In this document: positions 1 to 9,892 of the stretch, piece by piece
How the letters are laid out: each line of letters opens with the position of its first letter
How positions within the stretch are numbered: the first letter of the stretch is position 1
Assembly (NCBI GenBank): GCA_900095095.1
Contig: FMBT01000511.1
Coordinates: 1-64,000 of the forward strand
Reading direction: 5' to 3'
DNA from: Fragilariopsis cylindrus CCMP1102
Taxonomy: Eukaryota; Bacillariophyta; Bacillariophyceae; Bacillariales; Bacillariaceae
Length of the DNA stretch: 64,000 nucleotides
Translations under genes and position numbers: made by a program
Notes under the pieces: generated by a model
What the model saw: only the letters and a program-made list of their open reading frames with translations
The model's database searches: none
What the model was told of the DNA's origin: nothing

Positions 1-25
1 TTAGAGATAAAAATCAACACTGTGG

Positions 26-3000
26 ATGATACCAATCAAACATCGTGAGAAAGCAAGAATATTAGCACAACAACTTCCACCACTACCAAGCCATGCAGCA
101 AACAGCGCGTATCATCAACCAACCATCGCGAAACTCATGGCATATCTTAATGCAGCCATTGGATCACTACCGGTCAAAACACTATGCAATGCCATAGACA
201 ATGATTGGTTAACATCGTTTCCAGGTCTAACTAGTGCAGCAATTAGAAAACACCTGCCAAAATCAATATCAACAACAATGGGCCATTTACACATGATTAG
301 AAAAGGAATTAGATCTACTACGAAACCAACAATCAGTGAAATAATGAATGAAGAATTAGAGCCAGAACCAGTGTTACCACCACCCATACGCGTCTCCAAC
401 AGACAGCATACTGTGGCAGTGGATATAATACCATTTGAAGAGTTAAAAGGAATCATAGCAACAGATCTTCCAGGCCGATTTCCCACCACTTCAGCTCAAG
501 GCAACGCTTATGTCCTTGTGATGTATGATTATGATTCAAATACAATCAATGCAGTAGCAATCAAGAATAGAAAAACAGCATCATTAGTCCAAGGTTACAA
601 TGAATTATTTGAAGATCTGAAGAAAGCTGGCATCAATCCGGTACTCCACCGATTAGATAATGAAACCTCAAAGGAATTGATATTAGAAATTGAGAAGAAA
701 GGATTAGACTACCAAATAGCATCCCCAGGAGATCATCGTCTTAACCATGCAGAGAGAGCAATCCAAACATTCAAAAACCACTTCATTGCAGTTCTATATG
801 GATGTGATAGTACGTTCCCAGCAAAGCAATGGGATCGTATCATTAAACAAGCAGTCATGACATTAAATATGTGCAGGCCCTCCCGTATCAATCCAAAACT
901 ATCTGCATACCAACAAGTATGGGGTAATTTCGACTTCAACAAGACGCCACTAGCTCCACCCGGATGCAAAGTAGTGGTACATGAAAGAGCAATGGAGAGA
1001 GGAGCTTGGGCATGTCACGGAGTAGTTGGTTACTACATCGGCCCGGCAATGAAGCACTACAGGAACTACATCAGTTACATCCCTGAAACAAAAGGCATCC
1101 GGACGACCAACACCATTGAATTCTTTCCAGAAAAAGTAGATATGCCAACAACAGCAACAACAGATCGATTAGCAAGAGCAGCTGAAGATCTAGCTGAAAT
1201 ACTACAAGCACCACACCCAGCAACTCCATTCCTACAACAAGGCACAGTCGTCAATGACGCAATGGAGCAATTAAAAAAGATATTTACACCACCAACTAGA
1301 ATTGAAACAGCAATGGCTGCACCAACTCCAAGGGTGTTAGAAACTGCTGTAGCAGCTCCAAGGGTGGATGTAAACAACAACAACAACTATAATCATTCTC
1401 CAAGGGTGGCAGTAACAACAACAACAACAACAACAACAACATATCGATTACAACGAGTACTAAACAGATTAACAACTAAATCTGCTCCAATTAGTGAACG
1501 GTCCAGTAGAAAAAGAACTAAATCAGTGCGATTTCCAGAAAATTGTGAAGGACCCAGTGCATTAAGGACTAAATTATCGCGAATTGCAGAAGAAATATTA
1601 CCACATCCAATCGGTACTAAGATTAGAAGATCATTCAAAAATAACAATCATATCTCCAAAAAGAACAAGCTAAATGGTACTATTACATCGTACGACAATG
1701 GCAGAGAGTACTACATGATAGAATACGATGATGGTGATTCGGAGGAGCTAAGGCACAAGACAGTCGAAAAGTATATCATTACAGCCAATACAGAAATGGA
1801 CCAAATGAAAAGGTTAACACGATCAAGCCTACAAGCCAAGTCTGCGAATCACAAAAGAGAAGCAATGAAGATGGCATTCGACGCGTTCACTGATTCAAAC
1901 CTACCACTACACCATGCAATGCCAGTATTCGATGAAGTAACAAAAAAGATGCTAGAATATCGACACCTAATCAATCACCCAGATCCGGAAATAAGAAAAC
2001 AGTTGCAATTATCTGGTGCTAATGAATTTGGAAGGACCATGCAAGGAGTAGGTAAGACAAGAAAAGAAGAAGACCGAGTCGAAGGAACCGATACAATGCA
2101 CTTGATTCACAAGAAAGATATCCCCAAGAACAAGAAGATCACGTACGCCCGATTTGTCAGTGAGATAAGATTACAGAAAGCAGAGATCCATCGAACAAGA
2201 ATGACAGCTGGTGGAGATAGGTTGAATGATTATGAAGGCAAGACAAGCACTGAAACTGCAGGATTAGAAACAATCAAGATTCACATCAACAGCACCATCT
2301 CAAGAGCGAAACTAGGAGCAAGATACCTAGGTATTGATATTGGAAATATGTACTTGAACACCAAGCTACTATCACCAGAGTATATGAGAATCCACAAAGA
2401 TCTAATCCCTGATGAAATCAAACAAGAATATAACACTGAAGCCTACACCGATGAAAATGGATATGTCTACATGGAGATAACAGGTGCAATATATGGCCTA
2501 GCACAATCAGGATATCTAGCAAATCAAGACCTAATCAAGAACCTAGCCCCTTATGGATACCACCCGGTGAAAAGAACTCCAGGCCTATGGGAGCATAAAA
2601 CAAGAAAGACTACATTCACATTAGTGGTGGATGATTTTGGTGTACAATACTTCAGCAAGGATGATGCAGACCACTTAATCAACGCAATCAAAGCCAATTA
2701 TCCAGTCAAGGTTGATTGGACCGGATCCAAATATATTGGAATTGATTTGGATTGGAATTATGAAAAAGGTGAAGTAATATTATCAATGAAAGGTTACGTA
2801 ATCAAAGCACTCAAAGAATTCCAACACAAGAAACCAACCAAACCATTTGATGCACCAGCCAAGTTCCACCAACCAGAATTTGGACAAAAAGTACAGTATG
2901 AAAGACAAGATATATCAGAAAAACTATCACCAAAGCAAATAGAGATGATACAGAAAGTATGTGGAAAATTTCTATATACATGTAGAGGAATTGATGGAAC

Positions 3001-3805
3001 CATGCATCATACACTTAATGAATTATGCATTGCAGCAACAAAAGGAACACAAGAAACACAAGATGCATTAGAGTACTTCCTAAACTACTGTGCAACACAT
3101 CCAGAAGCACAAATTATCTACAGAGCAAGTGATATGATATTAACAGTCGACAGTGATGCAGCCTACCAAGTAGCACCAAAATCAAGAAGCAGGGCATCAG
3201 GATACCATTATCTAGGAGACATGGATGGATTACTGTTCAATGGAGCAGTTTTCATCTTAGCAAAGGTCATCAAAGCAGTTATGCAATCAGTAGCTGAAGC
3301 AGAATGTGGCGCCTTGTACATGAATGCAAAAGAAGTGATGCCAATGAGGACAACATTAGAAGAATTAAAACATCCACAACCACCAACACCAATGCGAACA
3401 GACAACAGCACAGCAGATGGGATAATGAACAAAACAGTTAAACAGAAAGCATCAAAATCAATGGACATGCGATTTTACTTTGTACAAGACAGAGTAGAAC
3501 AGAAACAACTGAAAGTTTTTTGGGCGCCAGGAGAAATAAATCTAGCAGACTACCAATCAAAAGTACAACCAACATCAGTACACAGAGCACTAAGACCAAT
3601 ATATCTATATGAAGAAGGCAAAAGCCCAGCTACACTGCAAGGGTGTGATGAGATGCTCAAGTCACTAGCAAGTGGGGCGCGCAAACCCGTTACTAGAGAG
3701 TATTCAAATACAACAGCCCAGCCAGCCAGTTGCCACCAGGCGAGCTTGACCCATTCAAACCAACTGAATATCAACCACTCATTAGCTAGAATCGCGTACG
3801 AGTGA
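26..3805 (+). CDS. Copia Pol polyprotein: integrase, reverse transcriptase, RNase H
   Basis: 1,259 residues. An integrase core lies at roughly residues 130-260, with catalytic-type acids at D146 (ATDLPGRF), D211 (LDNETS) and E243 (HAERAIQTF). A low-complexity Thr/Asn/Ala linker is at about 390-480. Reverse transcriptase spans about 690-960, with GIDIGNMYLNTKL near 768 and the VVDD catalytic pair near 865. RNase H spans about 1035-1200 (TVDSDAAY, SVAEAECGAL, RTDNSTADG, WAPGEINLADY). The His/Cys pre-integrase zinc finger is not evident. An in-frame stop at 8-10 precedes the ATG at 26, while the frame starting at base 1 stays open to 48, so the missing gag/protease is probably a separate overlapping ORF. 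The protein would copy and integrate the element. No frame breaks. Confidence 0.9.
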   Translation: MIPIKHREKARILAQQLPPLPSHAANSAYHQPTIAKLMAYLNAAIGSLPVKTLCNAIDNDWLTSFPGLTSAAIRKHLPKSISTTMGHLHMIRKGIRSTTKPTISEIMNEELEPEPVLPPPIRVSNRQHTVAVDIIPFEELKGIIATDLPGRFPTTSAQGNAYVLVMYDYDSNTINAVAIKNRKTASLVQGYNELFEDLKKAGINPVLHRLDNETSKELILEIEKKGLDYQIASPGDHRLNHAERAIQTFKNHFIAVLYGCDSTFPAKQWDRIIKQAVMTLNMCRPSRINPKLSAYQQVWGNFDFNKTPLAPPGCKVVVHERAMERGAWACHGVVGYYIGPAMKHYRNYISYIPETKGIRTTNTIEFFPEKVDMPTTATTDRLARAAEDLAEILQAPHPATPFLQQGTVVNDAMEQLKKIFTPPTRIETAMAAPTPRVLETAVAAPRVDVNNNNNYNHSPRVAVTTTTTTTTTYRLQRVLNRLTTKSAPISERSSRKRTKSVRFPENCEGPSALRTKLSRIAEEILPHPIGTKIRRSFKNNNHISKKNKLNGTITSYDNGREYYMIEYDDGDSEELRHKTVEKYIITANTEMDQMKRLTRSSLQAKSANHKREAMKMAFDAFTDSNLPLHHAMPVFDEVTKKMLEYRHLINHPDPEIRKQLQLSGANEFGRTMQGVGKTRKEEDRVEGTDTMHLIHKKDIPKNKKITYARFVSEIRLQKAEIHRTRMTAGGDRLNDYEGKTSTETAGLETIKIHINSTISRAKLGARYLGIDIGNMYLNTKLLSPEYMRIHKDLIPDEIKQEYNTEAYTDENGYVYMEITGAIYGLAQSGYLANQDLIKNLAPYGYHPVKRTPGLWEHKTRKTTFTLVVDDFGVQYFSKDDADHLINAIKANYPVKVDWTGSKYIGIDLDWNYEKGEVILSMKGYVIKALKEFQHKKPTKPFDAPAKFHQPEFGQKVQYERQDISEKLSPKQIEMIQKVCGKFLYTCRGIDGTMHHTLNELCIAATKGTQETQDALEYFLNYCATHPEAQIIYRASDMILTVDSDAAYQVAPKSRSRASGYHYLGDMDGLLFNGAVFILAKVIKAVMQSVAEAECGALYMNAKEVMPMRTTLEELKHPQPPTPMRTDNSTADGIMNKTVKQKASKSMDMRFYFVQDRVEQKQLKVFWAPGEINLADYQSKVQPTSVHRALRPIYLYEEGKSPATLQGCDEMLKSLASGARKPVTREYSNTTAQPASCHQASLTHSNQLNINHSLARIAYE

Positions 3806-3984
3806 GTGAACCAGTTGTAATAGGATGGATCCAACACCCAGTTGGATGCTAAGATAGATAGCTCATAATAACTTTAGACATTAGTTAATAACCAAAGTAT
3901 ACGCTATATCGTAGCTCAACACACAATTTAAATTCAAATTTGATTTTACTTATTGGTCTCTACTGTACAGTATACTACTATATC

Positions 3985-4635
3985 ATGCTAACAAAAAGCA
4001 AAAATAAAACAGAAGAATTTCATGGTTTCTTTCAGTCAATAGTACCAATAATATTAGAAATGTGGACAGATAGGTGCATCGACAGAAATACACCAGTATT
4101 AGGGGGCAGAATAGCAGCAGAATATGACTCTCTATGCAAGAAAGTAACTCATCTGTATACACTGAGAGAAATGGTACTGCCAGAAGATGAAATTAAGATA
4201 TATGATGAAACACTACTATCAAAACTTGCAGACACCAACCAACAATTGAAAAAGTGGATCAACAGATGGAGACCAGTAATAGATCATAGCATGAAAAGAG
4301 TGAAGGAATTAGCACAAGAAAACAGCAAACCGATATGGCAACACTTCACAGCAAACAAACCAGCAAAGACCAAGGTATCAAGGAAACTACCAAAGCAACT
4401 GAAACCAAAGAAATATTCCAATAACCCATTGACAAATGTGTACACCAGGTTAAAGAAGAAGAGATCATCAAGTAGAGTAATTCCAGTGATAAAGAAAATC
4501 AAACATACGGTTAACCATTTGATATCAACATTGTACAACAAATTGGGAAAGAAGAGATCAACTAGTCGAGAGCAAACAGTATTGGAAATAGGGACGCAGA
4601 TGATTGATGACAGATATGGAGATGAACCTAAGTAA
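3985..4635 (+). CDS. Accessory basic ORF downstream of Copia pol
   Basis: 216 residues from the first ATG; the frame is open from 3940 but begins with TTG. It lies between pol and the putative 3' LTR, on the pol strand, so it is probably part of the element. The N-terminal half is helical-looking with scattered Trp and acidic residues. The C-terminal half is strongly basic and carries two similar patches, KKKRSSSR and KKRSTSRE, about 45 residues apart. I recognise no family. Inference: an RNA- or nucleic-acid-binding or nuclear-localising accessory protein, or a captured host fragment. Copia elements usually have no ORF here. Expression would need a subgenomic or spliced RNA, which the sequence does not show. 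Confidence 0.55.
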   Translation: MLTKSKNKTEEFHGFFQSIVPIILEMWTDRCIDRNTPVLGGRIAAEYDSLCKKVTHLYTLREMVLPEDEIKIYDETLLSKLADTNQQLKKWINRWRPVIDHSMKRVKELAQENSKPIWQHFTANKPAKTKVSRKLPKQLKPKKYSNNPLTNVYTRLKKKRSSSRVIPVIKKIKHTVNHLISTLYNKLGKKRSTSREQTVLEIGTQMIDDRYGDEPK

Positions 4636-4668
4636 TAAATAAATGTAGAATAAATTTGGCGGGTAGAT

Positions 4669-4923
4669 TGTTGACTTTCTGTCTTTCTAAGACCTTAAGG
4701 AGCAAAGCTGCAGCTATTAAATAATAAGTTATATACTATATCATGCTATGCGCTGCTTGGGGGGAAACAAAATCCTACCCACCTCATGCTAATCACAGTG
4801 GGCCAGCGGGGAGTCTCCCCCCTACTACTAGATGAAACACAGTAGATATTATAAAGCTATTTGAGAGTGCATGGACTTGGACAGTAACGTATCTTCTAGT
4901 AGCTAAATACTAGACTTCTAACA
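4669..4923 (+). repeat. Putative 3' LTR of the Copia element
   Basis: A 255-bp interval begins TGTTGAC and ends TCTAACA, giving the usual TG...CA ends with a 4-bp inverted match (TGTT/AACA). It is preceded by GCGGGTAGAT, like the GGGAGAT purine tract that abuts many Copia LTRs. A TATAAA box lies at 4850-4855. The left LTR is not in the window, so the boundaries are inferred from ends and context only. Confidence 0.55.
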
Positions 4924-5039
4924 TTATGTACATGATAATAATATAAAAGAAATGATGAATAAACAGTAATAAAACATTTATAGTATTATGTACATAGGTG
5001 GTTTTATATCTTACTTTTTTGTTATATCCAAAAAAAAGG
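4924..5039. other. Short intergenic stretch, nothing recognised
   Basis: AT-rich sequence between the putative LTR end and the stop codon of the next minus-strand gene. No gene or site is visible. Confidence 0.5.
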
Positions 5040-6385
5040 TTATCCAAACCAATTTGACCAACCATTTGGTGCCCATTTTTCAAGGGGTGGACGATATAAA
5101 TAAACTTGTATTTTCGATTCAAATGAGACAGAGACTGATGAAGTAGAAGTAGATGCTGAAGACGACGACGATGACGATGATAATGTTCGTTGATGTTGAT
5201 GATGATGGTTTTGACTATTATTCCTTCTTCCATCATCTTGATCTTCATTTTTACTGTTGTTGTTATTGTTATTGCGATTACGATTACAATTCTTTGTTTT
5301 TGTGGTTGTTGTCTCCTTGAATGAGTAACGGCTTTTTCGTAAACATGATGATACTGCTCTTGGTGATGATGTCTTCACAAACAAAGCCGTATCGGATTGT
5401 GTTGTTGCTGCAGCTCTTCTTCTTCTATTATTAGTAGTCCCATTAGTAATACCATTATTATTATTTGTGAATGTTGTGAATGATAAATGTGTTGGACTGG
5501 ATGTTAATGCACGCCTTCTAGTTGAGGAATTATAAATTGTAAACAATCATCTGATAATGATGATATACGTCTATTATTATTATTATTATTGTTGTTGGAA
5601 TGATGTTTTCATACTATCAATTTCATTTTGTCGTAACATCCTTTCATATGTATTAACAGAATTATTATCATCATCAACATCGTCATCCATAATCATCATC
5701 CGATAATCATAATAATCCCCAAACTTTTGTTTCTTCTTGTTGTTTTATATGTAGCAAATCATTTTCAATTCCAAAATACTTGTACGGATCCTGATCGTGA
5801 TTGTATACATATGTTTTATTGGGTGTTCGTTGTCTCTGTCTTGATTGTTGTTGTTGTGGCTGCTGTCCAGCAGCAAACATTATACTTCGTCTGCTACCGC
5901 TACTGCTACTGCTACCGCTGCTATTATTACTACCATCCGACGTTTTCCTTGTTGTGGAGGATGATATTTTTCTTCCCGACGGTGGTAATGGTGGTGGTAG
6001 TGGCTTTGGATCTGTCTTCCAATATTGAGAAAAGATCTTTGTTGTGGTGGTTGTTGCTGCGATATCGATGCTGCTGTGCGTGTTTCTATTATGTTGTTGT
6101 TTTACTAGGAACAGCAGCAGCAGCAGGCTGCTGTTGCGAAGAAGAAGTAGAATCACTATCATCGTCAATATCAATGTCATTATCATTGCTATTGCTGCTA
6201 GTGTTGTTATTATTGTTATTAGATATCGTAGATGATACGCTATCTTCATCATCATTATCATCTGTAACAATCTGAATCTGTAATATAGGACGTCGTAATA
6301 TCCTCGGAACAAAATCAATAGTAAGACGTTCACCGATATCGTATCGTTTATATTTAGAATTGGCCATCCTTATTGTTGGTGGCAT
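5040..6385 (-). CDS. Low-complexity protein of unknown function, frame-broken
   Basis: Minus-strand coding pieces in successive frames: start at 6385 (MPPTIRMANSKYKRY...), a middle piece down to about 5707 (contains YWKTDPKPLPPPLPPSG and PYKYFGIENDLLHIKQQ), a short piece with VNTYERMLRQNEIDSMK near 5600-5650, and a final piece ending at 5040 with QVYLYRPPLEKWAPNGWSNW. The conserved-looking islands are separated by Ser, Asn, Asp and Gln runs. The pieces join only if several 1-base indels (for example in GGGG near 5717, read on the minus strand) or small introns are assumed. I recognise no domain. The first ATG is chosen as start; an ATG at 6367 (MANSKYKRY) is also possible. Could be a real gene with sequencing indels or a decaying one. 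Confidence 0.5.
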
Positions 6386-7790
6386 TGTAGAGTTAGTTAG
6401 TTTGTTAGTTCGTTTGTTTCTTTCTTTTTTGTTGTTTGTTTTGTATTGTTATGTTGTTACTTCTTTGGATGCATCCGAGCTTTTTGAGTGTTGCCGTTGC
6501 CTTCGACTGTTGACACAGTATTGTGTATTGGCACTTTCTCGTTACCGTAACTGCCCACTTTGAGTTACGAAGTTTACTTTACTTTGCATTGCATTTGTGA
6601 TGTGTGAATTGTGGATGGTGGTGCATCATGTGTCTTTCGGTTTACCTTCTGCTATGCATTTTTGACAGATTTTGAATTTTTTTTCCAATGACTGACGATC
6701 GAGAAGAATAAAACAGATGTCAAAGGTAAATTCACTAATGAGAAAATATCCAATGAGAAATCAATATGTTCACAAAAGAATTTACGAAAAAAGGAAGTGT
6801 GAAAGAAAAGAAGTAAAAAGTGCTATGTACGTGTTACGCTACAGTGGCTGCTACGTGTTAGTGGTGGGGCTATCGTAAAATGTTGTACTAAGTTACAAAC
6901 TTTACTTAATATTTTTACGTCAGTAGTCGCGGATGGATAAATGTACATTGTAATTGAAGCTGCCATTACAGATGCAACAGTAGTTTACTGTTTACTGAGG
7001 TGGTGTTGACACCTTCCGCAATACCGGTAAAAGAACGAAACAAACAGATCTTGATGTAAAAGGTGTCAAGAGATATATGCTTACGCTCTGTAATGATTAC
7101 AGAGCGTAAGCAATACGGTACTGTATGCGCCAGTTGGAAGGAAAAAAATAAATAATGTGTTGTAATTTCAAACAAAACAAAAAAGTAAGAGATTCTTATT
7201 GGCAGTATTCTTACTATGCTTCGCCAAAAATCAATAATTACGCGTCGTTAAGACGTCACGTGCTTGTCATTTGTTGACAAGCCATCGCTCGTTGTTCGTA
7301 CTGCTGTATTATTTATTTGATGGCATTTGCGTTGAAGCCTACACTATATAGATATAGTACCTCCCCGCCATATGATGCCTACGTATGTGTATATGTATAT
7401 AATTCAAAAAAACTTTTTTTTTGGGGTTGTCGTTGATGCTGTATTAGTATTTTAAAGTTGTAACGAATGACTACTCTCTACAGTATACTACTTGTAAATA
7501 AACTATTGAATAGCTAACAACTATTACGCTCAAAACGCTTCTCGAGGAAGTGTTTGAGAAAAAGCTTATGCAATTATGCCTCTTGGAATTAGGGAATCAA
7601 TCGATTGAAGTCAATGTTGTGGTAACAAAGAGAAGTAAAAATTGGACAAGCGTTTTCTTTCTTTCTTTCTTTCTTTCTTTTTTATGTTTATGTATATATC
7701 ATTTTCGCAATATAATAATAATAGCGCTGTATTATTACTATCAACATAATAAATATAAATAATTACTATTCTTTCTAAATGTGATGCATG
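6386..7790. other. Intergenic region upstream of the 5040-6385 gene
   Basis: About 1.4 kb between two minus-strand genes. It holds a perfect palindrome at 7079-7111, a smaller inverted repeat near 7262-7282 (GCTTGTCA, 5-base loop, TGACAAGC), a G-box/CRE-like GACGTCACGTG at 7252-7262 and a TTTC microsatellite near 7655-7682. No convincing coding region. Confidence 0.6.
7079..7111. repeat. Perfect 16-bp-arm palindrome
   Basis: Left arm GCTTACGCTCTGTAAT, single central G, then the exact reverse complement ATTACAGAGCGTAAGC. All 16 base pairs match. It lies in a non-coding gap 3' of the PPDK regulatory protein gene and about 700 bp upstream of the 5040-6385 gene. Function unknown. Confidence 0.9.
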
Positions 7791-9228
7791 TCAACCAATG
7801 TGTTGGTTGGAAAAACTTTCGTTGTCATCACTACCAAAAAATCGTTGATTGAACATTTCAACAATACTAGTAGCCGTCTCTTCAACTGCCCGTCCAGTTA
7901 CGTCGACTTCTGTCCAATTATACTTAGCACATAATTGTCGTACAGAACTTAAATCCTTTAATATGTAACTCCGGTCGGCATAGTTCGATTTCGGTATAAC
8001 AATATTGGACTTCATATTATTTTGTTCAGATTTTTCTTCCATATCTTTTACACCTCGTCGTTCTAATCGATTAGTACGTATTCTACGTAATTCAGTTGGA
8101 CTGATTGTTAGACAAAAAACGCGTCTCGGATCCACGTCTTTAATTAATTGGATTGGTGGTGGAACCTCCATCACCAATGGCATATTTGCAACCTTTAATG
8201 ACATAGTTTGTGACAGTACAACACTTAATGGTGTCTTTCCCGACCGACTAACACCGACTAAAACAATATCAGCTTCGGGTAATAGCCATGGTGCTTGACC
8301 ATCATCCGCTTTCAAGCAGAATTCAACAGCATCAATTCTTTGATAGTAGGAATCACCCAACTTTGACGATCTTCCACCACCACTTGTAAATAATGCAGGA
8401 ATACCTAATGGTTCTTCATCTAAAAATGCTGATAATACGTTCAGAGTTGGTCCAATCAAATCAACGTATGGTATATTCAATTGTTGACATACTTCACTAG
8501 CATGATCCCGTAATTTTTGTTCCGCTATTGTGTACATAACACACGCATTCTTATCTTTCGCTGTATTGAGTATTTGTGACAGTGTTTGTATCGATCGAAC
8601 AAATGTAAATGTTCGTGTTTGTACATCACATCTTCCCATTGCTGGAGTATCATTATTATTACCCATCATCATCATTGTCATGGTCATTTATGTTTTTCTT
8701 TGTTGCGTACGTTACTCTATCCTCGGAACAAGTATCGAATTGCGCTAATGATTTAAGTAACATCGATCGTGACATAACGCCCGTTGCATCTGAAATAAGA
8801 AATATTCGTTTGATTTCGGGATCTCTTCCGGGTGGTAAACATGAAGCACCATCATTTTCATCTTCAATATTATTATTGATGATTTCTTCATCATTTTCAT
8901 TTCCATTTTCGAAGGAATCACCGACGAGAACGAACGATGAGTTCGTCGTCGATGATGATGACGTCGCTGTTGCTGCCTCGTCGTTTTCATTATTGCTTCG
9001 CCAATGACATTTGATTCGAATAGTCTTGTTATTGCTGTACTTCTTGTTGTTCTCCTTTCTATGGATGTTTTTACTGCCTTTGGTGATAATATCGTTTTCG
9101 TCGAATGAGATTTCGATAGCGATGGCGACGGCGGCGACGATGGGCGACAACCAACAGAAGATTAAAGATGAGCGACAACAAAAAAGAATCACCCAAAAAT
9201 AGATTCTCTTCCAATGGAAGCCTTTCAT
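7791..9228 (-). CDS. PDRP1: Pyruvate phosphate dikinase regulatory protein (DUF299 kinase/pyrophosphorylase)
   Basis: About 478 residues in two frames. The N-terminal piece (9228 to about 8664) has a hydrophobic leader, a Ser/Asn/Asp-rich linker and the opening strand of the family, RIFLISDATGVMSRSML. The rest continues one frame over with the P-loop GVSRSGKTPLS and a typical C-terminus (ADRSYILKDLSSVRQLC, DVTGRAVEETA). The join at the CCC at 8662-8664 needs one base removed (or two added). The family is bifunctional: it inactivates PPDK by ADP-dependent phosphorylation of an active-site Thr and reactivates it by Pi-dependent removal. PPDK itself lies head to head 664 bp away. The leader suggests plastid or ER routing, but no AFAP-type motif is visible. 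Bacterial members are about 270 residues, so the first ~170 are an extension. Confidence 0.9.
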
Positions 9229-9892
9229 TTTTAATTGCTATTTTACCATGTATAATGGTAACGGGTGTTAGTCACTACTAAAAACGATCTGACTTGAATG
9301 AATCCTTTTCACGAACGGTCCTTTCTATGCTACGACGGTTACTGTTTCTTTTTCATTCGGATATTTCCCTATCGGCGATGGCAAATGGCATGGAGATGCG
9401 CTACTACGTCTTGTATTGAAAGAAGTCGGCGTGACACAAATAAGTGCGACTACTGCCGGTATGTGTAGTATGACGCATTCAAAAAATCACGAAAAGAGCG
9501 AAGAACGGCGATAAAACCAATCACATGAGAAAAAGTATGGCTAAAATCTAAAACTTCAATCCTATATTTAACACTAAAACTTAATAATCTTATCGACGAT
9601 ATTCCTTAACGGACAAATCAATGACACAACCACCAAGAAACGAATGAATCTCTGCTTGTCATTTTCCATTTTTTGTATTCGCCACTTGTCCTTCGCCACT
9701 TCCTTCTTTTCTTTGTACAATTTCGAAAATGTATCGTCATTATTTAGTCATCATTGTTTAACTTCTAATTTTATTCGAAAAGCAAAGAAAAGAAAAGAAA
9801 AGAAAAGCCAAGCCAAGCAAAGCAAAGCAAATACGATTCAATTTTAAAAAAAAAAGCAAAGAAAAAGCAAATTCAATTAAAACGAAGCAACC
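9229..9892. promoter_or_regulatory. Shared divergent promoter of PPDK regulator and PPDK
   Basis: 664 bp separate the two start codons. The PPDK-proximal end carries a purine-rich pentamer tract (AAAAG, CCAAG and CAAAG units, about 9781-9831) that is likely 5' UTR, and A-rich sequence up to the ATG. No clear TATA or CRE palindrome was found; a TGACGCAT lies near 9471. Co-regulation of both genes is inferred from the arrangement only. Confidence 0.6.

Larger units (their letters stand above)
1..4923 (+). mobile_element. Copia-type LTR retrotransposon, 3' part (5' end outside window)
   Basis: The domain order integrase, reverse transcriptase, RNase H in one ORF is that of Ty1/Copia elements, not Gypsy. 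The RT active-site block reads LVVDDFG and the RNase H block contains AEAECGALY and TDNSTADG, which I associate with CoDi-like Copia elements of diatoms (recall, not a search). After pol come a second ORF and a putative 3' LTR with a purine-rich tract before it. The 5' LTR, primer binding site, gag and protease lie to the left of the window, so target-site duplications cannot be tested. Pol is uninterrupted over 1,259 codons, which suggests a recent insertion. Confidence 0.85.

Noticed and set aside
5727-6275. Plus-strand Val/Leu/Cys-rich ORFs
   Set aside because: Antisense of Ser/Asn/Asp/Gln codon runs in the minus-strand gene.
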